Source: Anaerovorax odorimutans
Lineage (GTDB): Bacteria; Bacillota; Clostridia; Peptostreptococcales; JAAYPU01
Reading direction: 5' to 3'
Assembly (NCBI GenBank): GCA_016841185.1
Contig: JAENZQ010000005.1
Coordinates: forward strand, 1 to 64,000
DNA: 64,000 bases
Positions 34,351-41,450 of this stretch are shown piece by piece. A program made the position numbers and the translations under genes. The notes under the pieces are model-generated. The model had not been told where the DNA came from. It worked only from the letters and a program-made list of their open reading frames with translations, and ran no database searches. The first letter of the stretch is position 1; every line of letters starts with the position of its first letter.

Positions 34351-35883
34351 TTGCTGAAATTTTGGAAAAATAAAAAAATATCCGATACGTCAGTTTCGCA
34401 AAACGAAATGGATGTAAAAAATATAGAAGTAACTACGAAAAACATCAAAAACATTTTATCCGACAGCAGCGATATCAATTATCAGGTTCATTATATCAAT
34501 CGCTGTATGCCTGTCACAATCATTTTTATTGATGGCCTGGTAGATTTAAAAATGGTAGACGACGACATACTGAAGCCTTTGTCACAGGGAAAAGGCTTTA
34601 AGGATATTACTGATTTTAATAGTGTTATTGATCTAATCGAACATGATATCATCTATCATGCTTCACGCAAATTGCGAGAACGTTTAGGTCCGACTTTGGA
34701 GGATATTTTGAATGGCTCTGTAGCACTGGTTTTTGATAAAGAAAAGAAAGCCATTACATTTAATGTCAAAGAGTCTGAGAAGAGAAGCATCACAGAGCCC
34801 ACTACAGAAAATGCCCTGAAGGGAGCCAAGGACTCGTTTATTGAAGATATTAGAGTCAATACATCTTTAGTTCGGAGAAAATTACGCACTCCATATTTGC
34901 GAATAAAAGAAGTCGTTATAGGGCGTCGGACCAGAACGCCGGTTGCTGTCATCTATATAGAACATCTGACCAATGAAAAATTAGTAAAAGAAGTATTTAA
35001 GCGTCTTGAAGAGATTGATATCGACGGAGTTATTACTGCAGGAAATATTGAAGAATATATCATAGATTACAGACGCACCATGTTTCCTCAGATAATGAAT
35101 ACCGAGAGAACAGACAAGTTTTGTCACAATATTTTGGAAGGAAGAGTTGGGATGATTATTGACGGATTGCCTGTCACCTATATCATTCCGGGCACTTTTG
35201 CCATGTTTTTTCAGGCGCCGGAGGACTATGCCCAAAACTATGTCATCAGTTCCTATATCCGCTGTCTCAGATATATATGTTCTGTTGTGACGCTCCTGCT
35301 CCCCGGTTTTTATGTTGCTATTACAACTTTTCACCAGGAGATGATTCCGACTGTTCTTGCTGTTTCCATTATCAAGAGTAAAGTTGAAGTTCCTTTTCCT
35401 ACTATGATATCGATTATAATGATGCTGATCGCCTTTGAGATACTTCTTGAAGCAGGGCTCCGGCTTCCCAAAGCTATCGGCCAGGCGGTTTCCATCATCG
35501 GAGCATTGGTGGTAGGCCAGGCCGCGGTCCAGGCAAAGCTTATATCTCCGGTGGTAGTCATCATTGTGGCTGCTACGGGCATCTGCGGCTTTGTTATGCC
35601 AAACCAGGATATGTCCAATGCCTTCAGGCTCTTTCGCCTGTTATTCGTAATCAGTGCTTCGATTTCCGGTCTTTACGGTCTCTCCCTGACTTTTGTGGTA
35701 CTGGTATATCATTTAAGCACCATAGAAACTTTCGGAATTCCTTACTTAAGTCCTTTTGTTGCCAATGAAGGACGTGAACTCATGAAAGATACATTAATCC
35801 GTATTCCTTTGTTTTTGATGAAAAAGCGGCCTTCAAGCCTTAAGACGACGGATAAAAACCGCCAGAAACAGGAGATACTATGA
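34351..35883 (+). CDS. gerKA: Spore germination receptor A subunit (GerA/GerKA family)
   Basis: A GerA-family germinant receptor subunit of about 510 residues. A hydrophilic N-terminal half contains SDINYQVHYINR and the diagnostic VRRKLRTPYLRIKEVVIGRRTRTPVAVIYIEHL. Several membrane helices follow (~300-480), with MFFQAPEDYAQNYVISSYIRCLRYI at the junction. It sits in the spore inner membrane. The TTG at 34351 has AAAGGAG 8 bases upstream and gives the usual LLKFWKNKK beginning; an in-frame ATG at 34297 (18 residues longer) is the alternative. Its stop overlaps the next start (ATGA). Confidence 0.92.
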   Translation: MLKFWKNKKISDTSVSQNEMDVKNIEVTTKNIKNILSDSSDINYQVHYINRCMPVTIIFIDGLVDLKMVDDDILKPLSQGKGFKDITDFNSVIDLIEHDIIYHASRKLRERLGPTLEDILNGSVALVFDKEKKAITFNVKESEKRSITEPTTENALKGAKDSFIEDIRVNTSLVRRKLRTPYLRIKEVVIGRRTRTPVAVIYIEHLTNEKLVKEVFKRLEEIDIDGVITAGNIEEYIIDYRRTMFPQIMNTERTDKFCHNILEGRVGMIIDGLPVTYIIPGTFAMFFQAPEDYAQNYVISSYIRCLRYICSVVTLLLPGFYVAITTFHQEMIPTVLAVSIIKSKVEVPFPTMISIIMMLIAFEILLEAGLRLPKAIGQAVSIIGALVVGQAAVQAKLISPVVVIIVAATGICGFVMPNQDMSNAFRLFRLLFVISASISGLYGLSLTFVVLVYHLSTIETFGIPYLSPFVANEGRELMKDTLIRIPLFLMKKRPSSLKTTDKNRQKQEIL

Positions 35884-37097
35884 GAAAAGTTTTAATAATT
35901 ATAGTGACTTTGATTATATTGGCAGGGTTAACGGGATGTGAAAAGAACTTTTTGCCGATACGCCATGAAATAGATGATTTGCAGCTGGTGCAGGTGATCG
36001 GCATCGATAAATCGGGTGATGATTCAGGCAGGCCGATTATAACGATCGCAAGTAAGAAACTGACAGAAGCCGGAGGTCAGGAAAACACAGAAGGCAGTAG
36101 CGAAGGTGAAAAAAGTAAGGCCGGAAAAGCCCGAGTCCTGACTGCAGAAGGGAAAACGGTATTTGACGCTGTCCGTAATATTCAGACGCACAGTGCTAAA
36201 ACAGTGTTCTGGAGCCATACCGACTATTACCTCATCGGAGAGGAAGCAGCAAAAGAAAATATTGTAAAATATATCGACTTTTTTACAAGAGATCATGAGC
36301 TTCGCATAGAGGCTAAAATATTTATCGTGAAAGGTGCCACAGCCAAAGAGGTAATAGAGCAGATCAATCTGACAGATTATTTTATCCTTGATAAACTGGA
36401 CAGCCTGAGCCAGAATATCAGGCTGCTGAGCGTCTCGGAAGAAATGAGGATTTCAGATTTAATGCGGTTTATTGACATTTACCATGGATCCGCCCGTCTT
36501 CCCTGTATACAATTGGTGACCCGTGAAGGTGATGGGGGTAAGAAAGTTGCGGACATAGACACTTGCGGATATGCCATCATCGCAGATCTGAAGCTGGCGG
36601 GATTCATAGAAAGGGATATGTCCCGGGGCATCAACCTGATTACCGGTCATGTGGGGTCATCTATCGTAACGGTAAAAGACCTGTCCGGACAGGATGCATC
36701 CCTTGAAATAACTCAAAGCACAACGGAAGTCATCCCTTATTTTGAAGGTGATGAACTGACAAAAATAACTATAAAATCAAGAGTAAAAAGCAATCTGGGG
36801 GAAGTTCAGTCTCAGATGAAAATAACTAACGAAGAAACCATCCGTTATATGGAGCGCCAGCAATCGGAAATACTGGAAAATGAGATGAAAAGCGTTCTTG
36901 AGAAGGTTTTGAAATTCAAATCGGATTGTCTGAATATTTGTGATAAGATCAGGCTAAAGAGGCCTTTGAGATGGCATGAAATAGAGGAAAAATGGATGCT
37001 GATATTACAGGAGGTCAGGTTTGATTTTCAAGTGGAGTCGGTAATAGAAAGAACTTATGAGATAAGAGATCCAACCGCATATAGAGGCGAGGAATGA
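35880..37097 (+). CDS. gerKC: Spore germination receptor C subunit, lipoprotein (Ger(x)C family)
   Basis: 405 residues with a lipoprotein signal ending LAGLTGCEKN (Cys near 20). It shows Ger(x)C family order: LQLVQVIGIDKSGD, the KTVFWSHTDYYLIGEEAAKENI segment, DHELRIEAKIFIVKGATAKEVI, and a C-terminal helix-rich domain. The C subunit completes the A/B/C receptor on the outer face of the spore inner membrane. It overlaps the A gene by ATGA and its own stop overlaps the next small gene the same way. Gene order A-C-x-B is the clostridial gerK pattern with one extra gene. Confidence 0.92.
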   Translation: MRKVLIIIVTLIILAGLTGCEKNFLPIRHEIDDLQLVQVIGIDKSGDDSGRPIITIASKKLTEAGGQENTEGSSEGEKSKAGKARVLTAEGKTVFDAVRNIQTHSAKTVFWSHTDYYLIGEEAAKENIVKYIDFFTRDHELRIEAKIFIVKGATAKEVIEQINLTDYFILDKLDSLSQNIRLLSVSEEMRISDLMRFIDIYHGSARLPCIQLVTREGDGGKKVADIDTCGYAIIADLKLAGFIERDMSRGINLITGHVGSSIVTVKDLSGQDASLEITQSTTEVIPYFEGDELTKITIKSRVKSNLGEVQSQMKITNEETIRYMERQQSEILENEMKSVLEKVLKFKSDCLNICDKIRLKRPLRWHEIEEKWMLILQEVRFDFQVESVIERTYEIRDPTAYRGEE

Positions 37098-37297
37098 AAA
37101 TGGTATACTTTGTTATTGTCATCGTCCTATTAAGCATATGGGACATAAAAAATATGAAAACAAAAAAACAAAATAAAGATTTGATTTTATATGTTGTTTT
37201 GATGCTGATGGTTGGATTTTTAGGTATTTATTATTTTTCCGATCCGGACAGAAGTTTTTCAAAAGTAATACTTTCGTGGATAGGGCAAGGGGAGTGA
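37094..37297 (+). CDS. Small two-helix membrane protein inside the ger operon
   Basis: 67 residues, with two hydrophobic segments (~3-16 and ~29-45) joined by a charged loop (KNMKTKKQNKD). It overlaps gerKC by ATGA and ends 4 bases before gerKB, so it is made with the receptor. Two-helix 'D' proteins that modulate receptor function are described in some Bacillus ger operons; this is a positional match rather than a sequence one. Confidence 0.75.
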   Translation: MKMVYFVIVIVLLSIWDIKNMKTKKQNKDLILYVVLMLMVGFLGIYYFSDPDRSFSKVILSWIGQGE

Positions 37298-37301
37298 CGT
37301 T

Positions 37302-38390
37302 ATGCTATCATCAAGAGAAAAAATATCGACCCGCCAGGCTGTTATCCTTTTCCTGACCCTTGTCTATTCACCTGCCATACGATTATTTCCGGTCTTTACG
37401 GCACAGATCGCAGAAAGGGCCGGATGGTTAGCGCCGGTCATTGCAATGATACCATTTATCTGCCTGGTGTTTGTTATGCAAGCTCTGTTCAGGAATGAAA
37501 AAGAAGCAAGCCTTTCGGACATATTTATTAAAATTCTGGGGAATATTCCGGGCAGGATGCTGTTGTTCATTTATCTTTTATGGCTGATGGTCTTACTGGG
37601 TCTATATGTCAGGTATTTTGCAGAAAGGTTCTTGACTTCTCTGCTTCCCAATACGCCAATGGCTTTTTTTACTATAACCATGCTTGTGGTTGTTTATTTT
37701 GCAGCTCGGGGCGGGATCGTACCCTTAGCAAGAGCCACAGAGTTTCTTTTCTTATTGTTTACGGTCATTTTTGTGAGTTTATTTTTATTGACCCTTTCCA
37801 ACATAGAAATAATCAATCTGCTTCCTGTTACATACTATGATATCTTGCCTCTGACAAAGTCTACCTATGCGATTTTAGGTATTTGGGGATACTTTCCGTT
37901 CATTTTCTTTTTTGGAGATGAAATAAACGATAAAGAACATATCTGCAGATTCGGGCTTCAAGGTACGGGTTATCTTTTAATAACCGCATTATTGCTGCTG
38001 ATACAGACCATTGGTGTCTACGGGTACACCATCATAGAACGTGTTTCGCTGCCCTATATTATTGTAATCAAAAGCATATCTTTATTAGAGACCATTGAAA
38101 GGATAGAATCTATAGCATTGGCATTTTGGGTAATCACCGATTTCGTAATCATATCCGTCTTTATTTACATGGTCGTAAGCATTATTAAATTCCTATTCTC
38201 ATTGTCGCAAAAAAAACATCTTGTTTCTCCTATAACCGTTTTTGCCTTTGTTTTTTCCTTGTATATAGCCCAAAACAGATTGGAGCTTGCAAACTTTTCC
38301 AAGTATATTGGTCTGCAGTTAAACTTATTTTTTGGCCTTGTAATACCATTTGCATTATTCGTTATTGGGAAAAAAAGAAAAAAGATATAG
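37302..38390 (+). CDS. gerKB: Spore germination receptor B subunit (GerAB/ArcD/ProY family transporter)
   Basis: A 362-residue membrane protein with about ten helices, of the GerAB branch of the APC transporter superfamily: KISTRQAVILFLTLVYSPAIRLFP at the start, then FFGDEINDKEH near 205. In the receptor complex the B subunit binds the germinant amino acid. It ends the operon with no obvious strong terminator; the following 180 bases are AT-rich. The 11-base gap containing AAGGGGAGTG supplies its ribosome site. Confidence 0.92.
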   Translation: MLSSREKISTRQAVILFLTLVYSPAIRLFPVFTAQIAERAGWLAPVIAMIPFICLVFVMQALFRNEKEASLSDIFIKILGNIPGRMLLFIYLLWLMVLLGLYVRYFAERFLTSLLPNTPMAFFTITMLVVVYFAARGGIVPLARATEFLFLLFTVIFVSLFLLTLSNIEIINLLPVTYYDILPLTKSTYAILGIWGYFPFIFFFGDEINDKEHICRFGLQGTGYLLITALLLLIQTIGVYGYTIIERVSLPYIIVIKSISLLETIERIESIALAFWVITDFVIISVFIYMVVSIIKFLFSLSQKKHLVSPITVFAFVFSLYIAQNRLELANFSKYIGLQLNLFFGLVIPFALFVIGKKRKKI

Positions 38391-38572
38391 TATTCACCTT
38401 TTAAAATACCTTATTATATGGCATTATGTTAATGACTCGGACTTTAGGAAATTATTTCAGATGGAATAATTTGAATATTATAATCAACAATATTGATTAA
38501 AGGATAATGAGCATAATGATAAGTTGGAACCCGTAAATTACATGTTTTATAAAATTTTTGGAGGAGGATATT

Positions 38573-39916
38573 ATGAATACTTCAGGAAAAACACCGTTAC
38601 TTAGAGCAAAAGAACTGGAAAACTACTTAGGCGTAAAAGAAATATACTTAAAGCTTGAAGGTGCAAATCCATATGGACATAAATTTGATAGAATTGCAGA
38701 AGTTTTAGTAAAAGATGCAATGGCAATGAATAGAAAAATAATTTTAGTGGACGGCACCCAAAGCTATATAAAATCTCTTAAGGAATATGCCATAAGTAAT
38801 GACTTGAAAGTAAAAATACCTGTTTTTTTAAATGAAAGATGGAAAAAGAAAGAATATGAAGAGCAGGAGTACATAGATTTTACCAGAGAGAAATATCAAA
38901 ATAAAATGGTATTTCTAAGTGATTATTGTAAAAAGCATGATTATTACAATGGTACGGGATATACCAGCAGACAGTTGAGCCATCTGGCGCTGGAAGGACT
39001 TGGGGAAGAAATCACTCACAAATTGAAAGGTCAGGTAAGCTCTGTATTTGCCCAGCTCAGTTATGGTTATACGGTTACCAGTCTTTACAGCGGATTTGTC
39101 AGGGAATGGGTACATGGTGACATGGAAAAATATCCCCAGATATTTTCATGTACCATACCAAAAGGTAATAGGATCTATGATGATTATAAGAAGAATTTAC
39201 AAATTGAGAATATTGACCGGTATGACGTAAAACTAAATAAATATTCCAGGCATTTATTTACGGACGAGTGTTATTTACTTGAAGAAACACTGAAGGCAGT
39301 AAGGGATACAAGAGGCAGTATTATTTCTGTCAATGAAAAGCTTCTTAAGGAAAGTGCCAACATTTTAAGAAAAAAGGAAGATATACTTTTATCAACTGAA
39401 GAGGCTTACCCTTTTGCAGGTTTTTATAAAATGGCTAAGGAAGGGAAGATTTTGAAAGGAAAACATGTCATCATCCTCAATGATGCTTCCAGTAATATTA
39501 AAATTGAAGAAATAAAGGATTACAGTAAGTATTCACTTAAAGAACTGGCAGATATCGTTGAAGAATGGCTGGTGGAATTTGGGGATCCCAGAGAGGAAAT
39601 AGAGGATGCTGTAAAGAATGCAATGGAAAAAGGATTTTTCTTCTTAGCATATAGAAATGGTACGCCTCAGGGTGTATGTGTATTGGTAAATATCAATGTT
39701 GATGTTTTTTTAGCTACTTACCACATGGCTTATATTGGGACAAAAGCCGGTAATAAAGGCAGAGGCATTGCAACTAAGCTAATAGAGAAGGCCATCGAAG
39801 TATCTGAAGGAAAGTTGTCTCTGCATGTGGATATGGAAAACGCAAGAGCAAGAAAGCTCTATGAAAAAGCAGGATTTAAGACTAAATATTTTAGAATGAA
39901 TTATATTGAAGATTAG
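38573..39916 (+). CDS. PLP-enzyme-fold protein fused to GNAT acetyltransferase
   Basis: 447 residues. Residues 1-~315 resemble fold-type II PLP enzymes (threonine synthase/TrpB-like): KTPLLRAKELENYLGV and LEGANPYGHKFDR with Lys37 in the position of the PLP lysine. The usual SGNTG phosphate loop is replaced by DGTQSYIKS, so catalysis may be altered. Residues ~325-447 are a GNAT domain with the acetyl-CoA loop GNKGRGIATKLI and ARKLYEKAGF. The fusion suggests the domains act on one amino-acid-like substrate. GGAGGAGG lies 7 bases before the ATG at 38573. Confidence 0.78.
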   Translation: MNTSGKTPLLRAKELENYLGVKEIYLKLEGANPYGHKFDRIAEVLVKDAMAMNRKIILVDGTQSYIKSLKEYAISNDLKVKIPVFLNERWKKKEYEEQEYIDFTREKYQNKMVFLSDYCKKHDYYNGTGYTSRQLSHLALEGLGEEITHKLKGQVSSVFAQLSYGYTVTSLYSGFVREWVHGDMEKYPQIFSCTIPKGNRIYDDYKKNLQIENIDRYDVKLNKYSRHLFTDECYLLEETLKAVRDTRGSIISVNEKLLKESANILRKKEDILLSTEEAYPFAGFYKMAKEGKILKGKHVIILNDASSNIKIEEIKDYSKYSLKELADIVEEWLVEFGDPREEIEDAVKNAMEKGFFFLAYRNGTPQGVCVLVNINVDVFLATYHMAYIGTKAGNKGRGIATKLIEKAIEVSEGKLSLHVDMENARARKLYEKAGFKTKYFRMNYIED

Positions 39917-39920
39917 ATCA

Positions 39921-40115
39921 GAGGCGTATCAATGATACGCCTCAGGCTGTTGAAAATCTCCGAATTTCTGCGTTGCTGCTTTCAAGCGAACATGCTCACT
40001 TACCTGAAGTAAGCTCCGCTGCTCGCTCTCAGCGCGCCTTGAACTTCGAATTTTTCAAAAGCCTGAAGATTGTAAGCTTTTTTAACAATCTCAGGCGTAT
40101 CAATGATACGCCTCA
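39921..40115. repeat. Palindrome-flanked intergenic repeat element
   Basis: A 23-base stretch starting AGGCGTATCA and ending ATACGCCTCA, itself an almost perfect palindrome, occurs at 39922-39944 and again at 40093-40115. Between them lie a pair of imperfect inverted ends (AGGCTGTTGAAAAT and TTTTTCAAAAGCCT), a CTTACCTGAAGTAAGCTCCGC core and a GAGCG/AGCGCGCC-rich centre, plus hairpin AGATTGT/ACAATCT (40067-40091). The core matches a dispersed intergenic repeat remembered from unrelated bacteria. The outer duplicates probably are terminator hairpins. Confidence 0.65.
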
Positions 40116-40125
40116 TTAAATATTT

Positions 40126-40584
40126 TTATTTTTCATCATTATTTATTTCTTTATCGACTCGGTCATTAAGATCAAACTCAACACTTGTTTCAAAATTAAA
40201 ATTGGGTTTATTACCTTCAACCATTTCTTTCACATTTGGCAGCAACTCTTTCCTTTTTAGGAGATATTTATGGAAGTAATATTCCGAACCGAAAATCAGA
40301 GCAGCAAAGATGATAAAGGGTATGGAAGATATTACATAACCATATGAATTGACAGTTATAATATAAGCTGTGACAGCCGCGAGCAAGCCGTCTCCTATTG
40401 CAGCGATTATATTACCGAAAAAAGGCAGTACCATTAAGTCTCCTATTAAATAATTGATTACAGTAGAGGAAACTGCAATGACCAGCACTACGGAAAGAAG
40501 GGTATTGCCAAATAAAGAAAACGCTATCCAGGCTGCAGCTAAGGTTATTATAAATTTCATTAATAAAGCTTTTAATCTGTTCAT
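40126..40584 (-). CDS. YndM-family membrane protein (DUF2512)
   Basis: 152 residues, four membrane helices over ~1-110 and a charged C-terminal tail. The pattern NYLIGDLMVLPFFGNIIAAIGDG marks DUF2512 (B. subtilis YndM). Its function is unknown; it is typical of spore formers. AAAGGAG lies 9 bases before the ATG. The gene ends at the repeat element, and its upstream neighbour (40837) reads the same way, 40 bases off, so the two may form an operon. Confidence 0.85.
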   Translation of the reverse strand: MNRLKALLMKFIITLAAAWIAFSLFGNTLLSVVLVIAVSSTVINYLIGDLMVLPFFGNIIAAIGDGLLAAVTAYIITVNSYGYVISSIPFIIFAALIFGSEYYFHKYLLKRKELLPNVKEMVEGNKPNFNFETSVEFDLNDRVDKEINNDEK

Positions 40585-40624
40585 TTTTTATACTCCTTTC
40601 TAAACATAATAGGTTAAGGAATAA

Positions 40625-40837
40625 TCAGGTTTTATTTTGCCAAGTACCATTTTCACTGCATATGGTTTCTGAACCATTTCTGTTTTTTATTATGGAACCG
40701 GCAGCATATGTTTTATGCTTATATATGCAGGAAGGTGCTTTTCCATCACGTCCGACAAATCTTTTACCCACTTTTTTATCTTCATAAGGCCGGTCAATGA
40801 TGTTTACATCAATACTGTCTTTTTTTTTGTTAGGCAT
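40625..40837 (-). CDS. Small DUF1496-like protein
   Basis: 70 residues, basic and polar. The C-terminal half (CIYKHKTYAAGSIIKNRNGSETICSENGTW) has the CxYxGxxYxxGxxV...C layout of DUF1496, a small beta-sheet domain of unknown role. No export signal. GGAAAGGA precedes the ATG. It diverges from the QYMNS-repeat gene and shares that 211-base spacer, which contains the third copy of the conserved promoter block. Confidence 0.6.
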   Translation of the reverse strand: MPNKKKDSIDVNIIDRPYEDKKVGKRFVGRDGKAPSCIYKHKTYAAGSIIKNRNGSETICSENGTWQNKT

Positions 40838-40958
40838 TTATATCAGTCCTTTCCATTTTAGAATTATTTATTAATTACTTAAAGCTTGTGCAGAAAAAAT
40901 AAAAACATTCAGTATGTAAGAAATTTTTTCAGTATCAGAATAAACAGTTTTAGTTATT

Positions 40959-41022
40959 TGTAATAAATTTTACAAACTATATTTGTTAAGAAAATGTACA
41001 GAATAATGTATGTAAGCTTACA
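40959..41022 (+). promoter_or_regulatory. Shared upstream block, copy 3
   Basis: TTTTACAAACTATATTTGTTA then AGAATAATGTATG and the same TGTAAGCTTACA palindrome (41011-41022). It is more diverged than copies 1 and 2 but keeps the spacing, and it lies 26 bases before a TTG-started repeat-protein gene. Confidence 0.6.
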
Positions 41023-41048
41023 ATAAAATAAAGAAAGGTGGATGTATT

Positions 41049-41384
41049 TTGTATCAGAATGCGAATATACCTAGCTTAAACAATTCACAGGCTATTGGAC
41101 AAGGAGAAAAACAAAAAGTACAGCAGTATATGAATTCTGCACAGGCTCAGGGGAACTCTATGAATATGGTAGGAAGTGCTTTTAATATGAGTGGTTCCAA
41201 TGCCATCGGACAGGCTGATAAGCAGAAAGTCCAGCAATATATGAATTCGACCCAGAGCTATACCCAGAATGCAATGAACCCTGCAAATACTGCATCAAAC
41301 TTAAGAGGATTAAGTTCTATAGATCCGGCAGAAAAACAAAAGGCTCTTCAAAGAATGAATCAAAGCAATCCTTATAGCGGCTAG
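41049..41384 (+). CDS. QYMNS-repeat protein (three units)
   Basis: 111 residues built from three units of roughly 40 residues: AIGQGEKQKVQQYMNSAQAQ, AIGQADKQKVQQYMNSTQSY and SIDPAEKQKALQRMNQSNPY, spaced by Asn/Met/Ser-rich linkers. It is the larger relative of the protein at 15938-16132. No signal peptide, no cysteine, no known domain. TTG start with AAAGGTGG 7 bases upstream, the same ribosome site as its relative. It is probably a spore-associated structural protein, by composition only. Confidence 0.72.
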   Translation: MYQNANIPSLNNSQAIGQGEKQKVQQYMNSAQAQGNSMNMVGSAFNMSGSNAIGQADKQKVQQYMNSTQSYTQNAMNPANTASNLRGLSSIDPAEKQKALQRMNQSNPYSG

Positions 41385-41422
41385 TGTAAAATTTTAATCG
41401 CAGAAAAGAATTCAACCACCGG

Positions 41423-41450
41423 CCGTCCGTAAAATTTTACGGACGGTTTT
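41423..41450. terminator. Bidirectional terminator
   Basis: CCGTCCGTAAAA and TTTTACGGACGG form a perfect 24-base palindrome followed by TTTT. It lies between the convergent repeat-protein gene and adhE. Confidence 0.85.
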
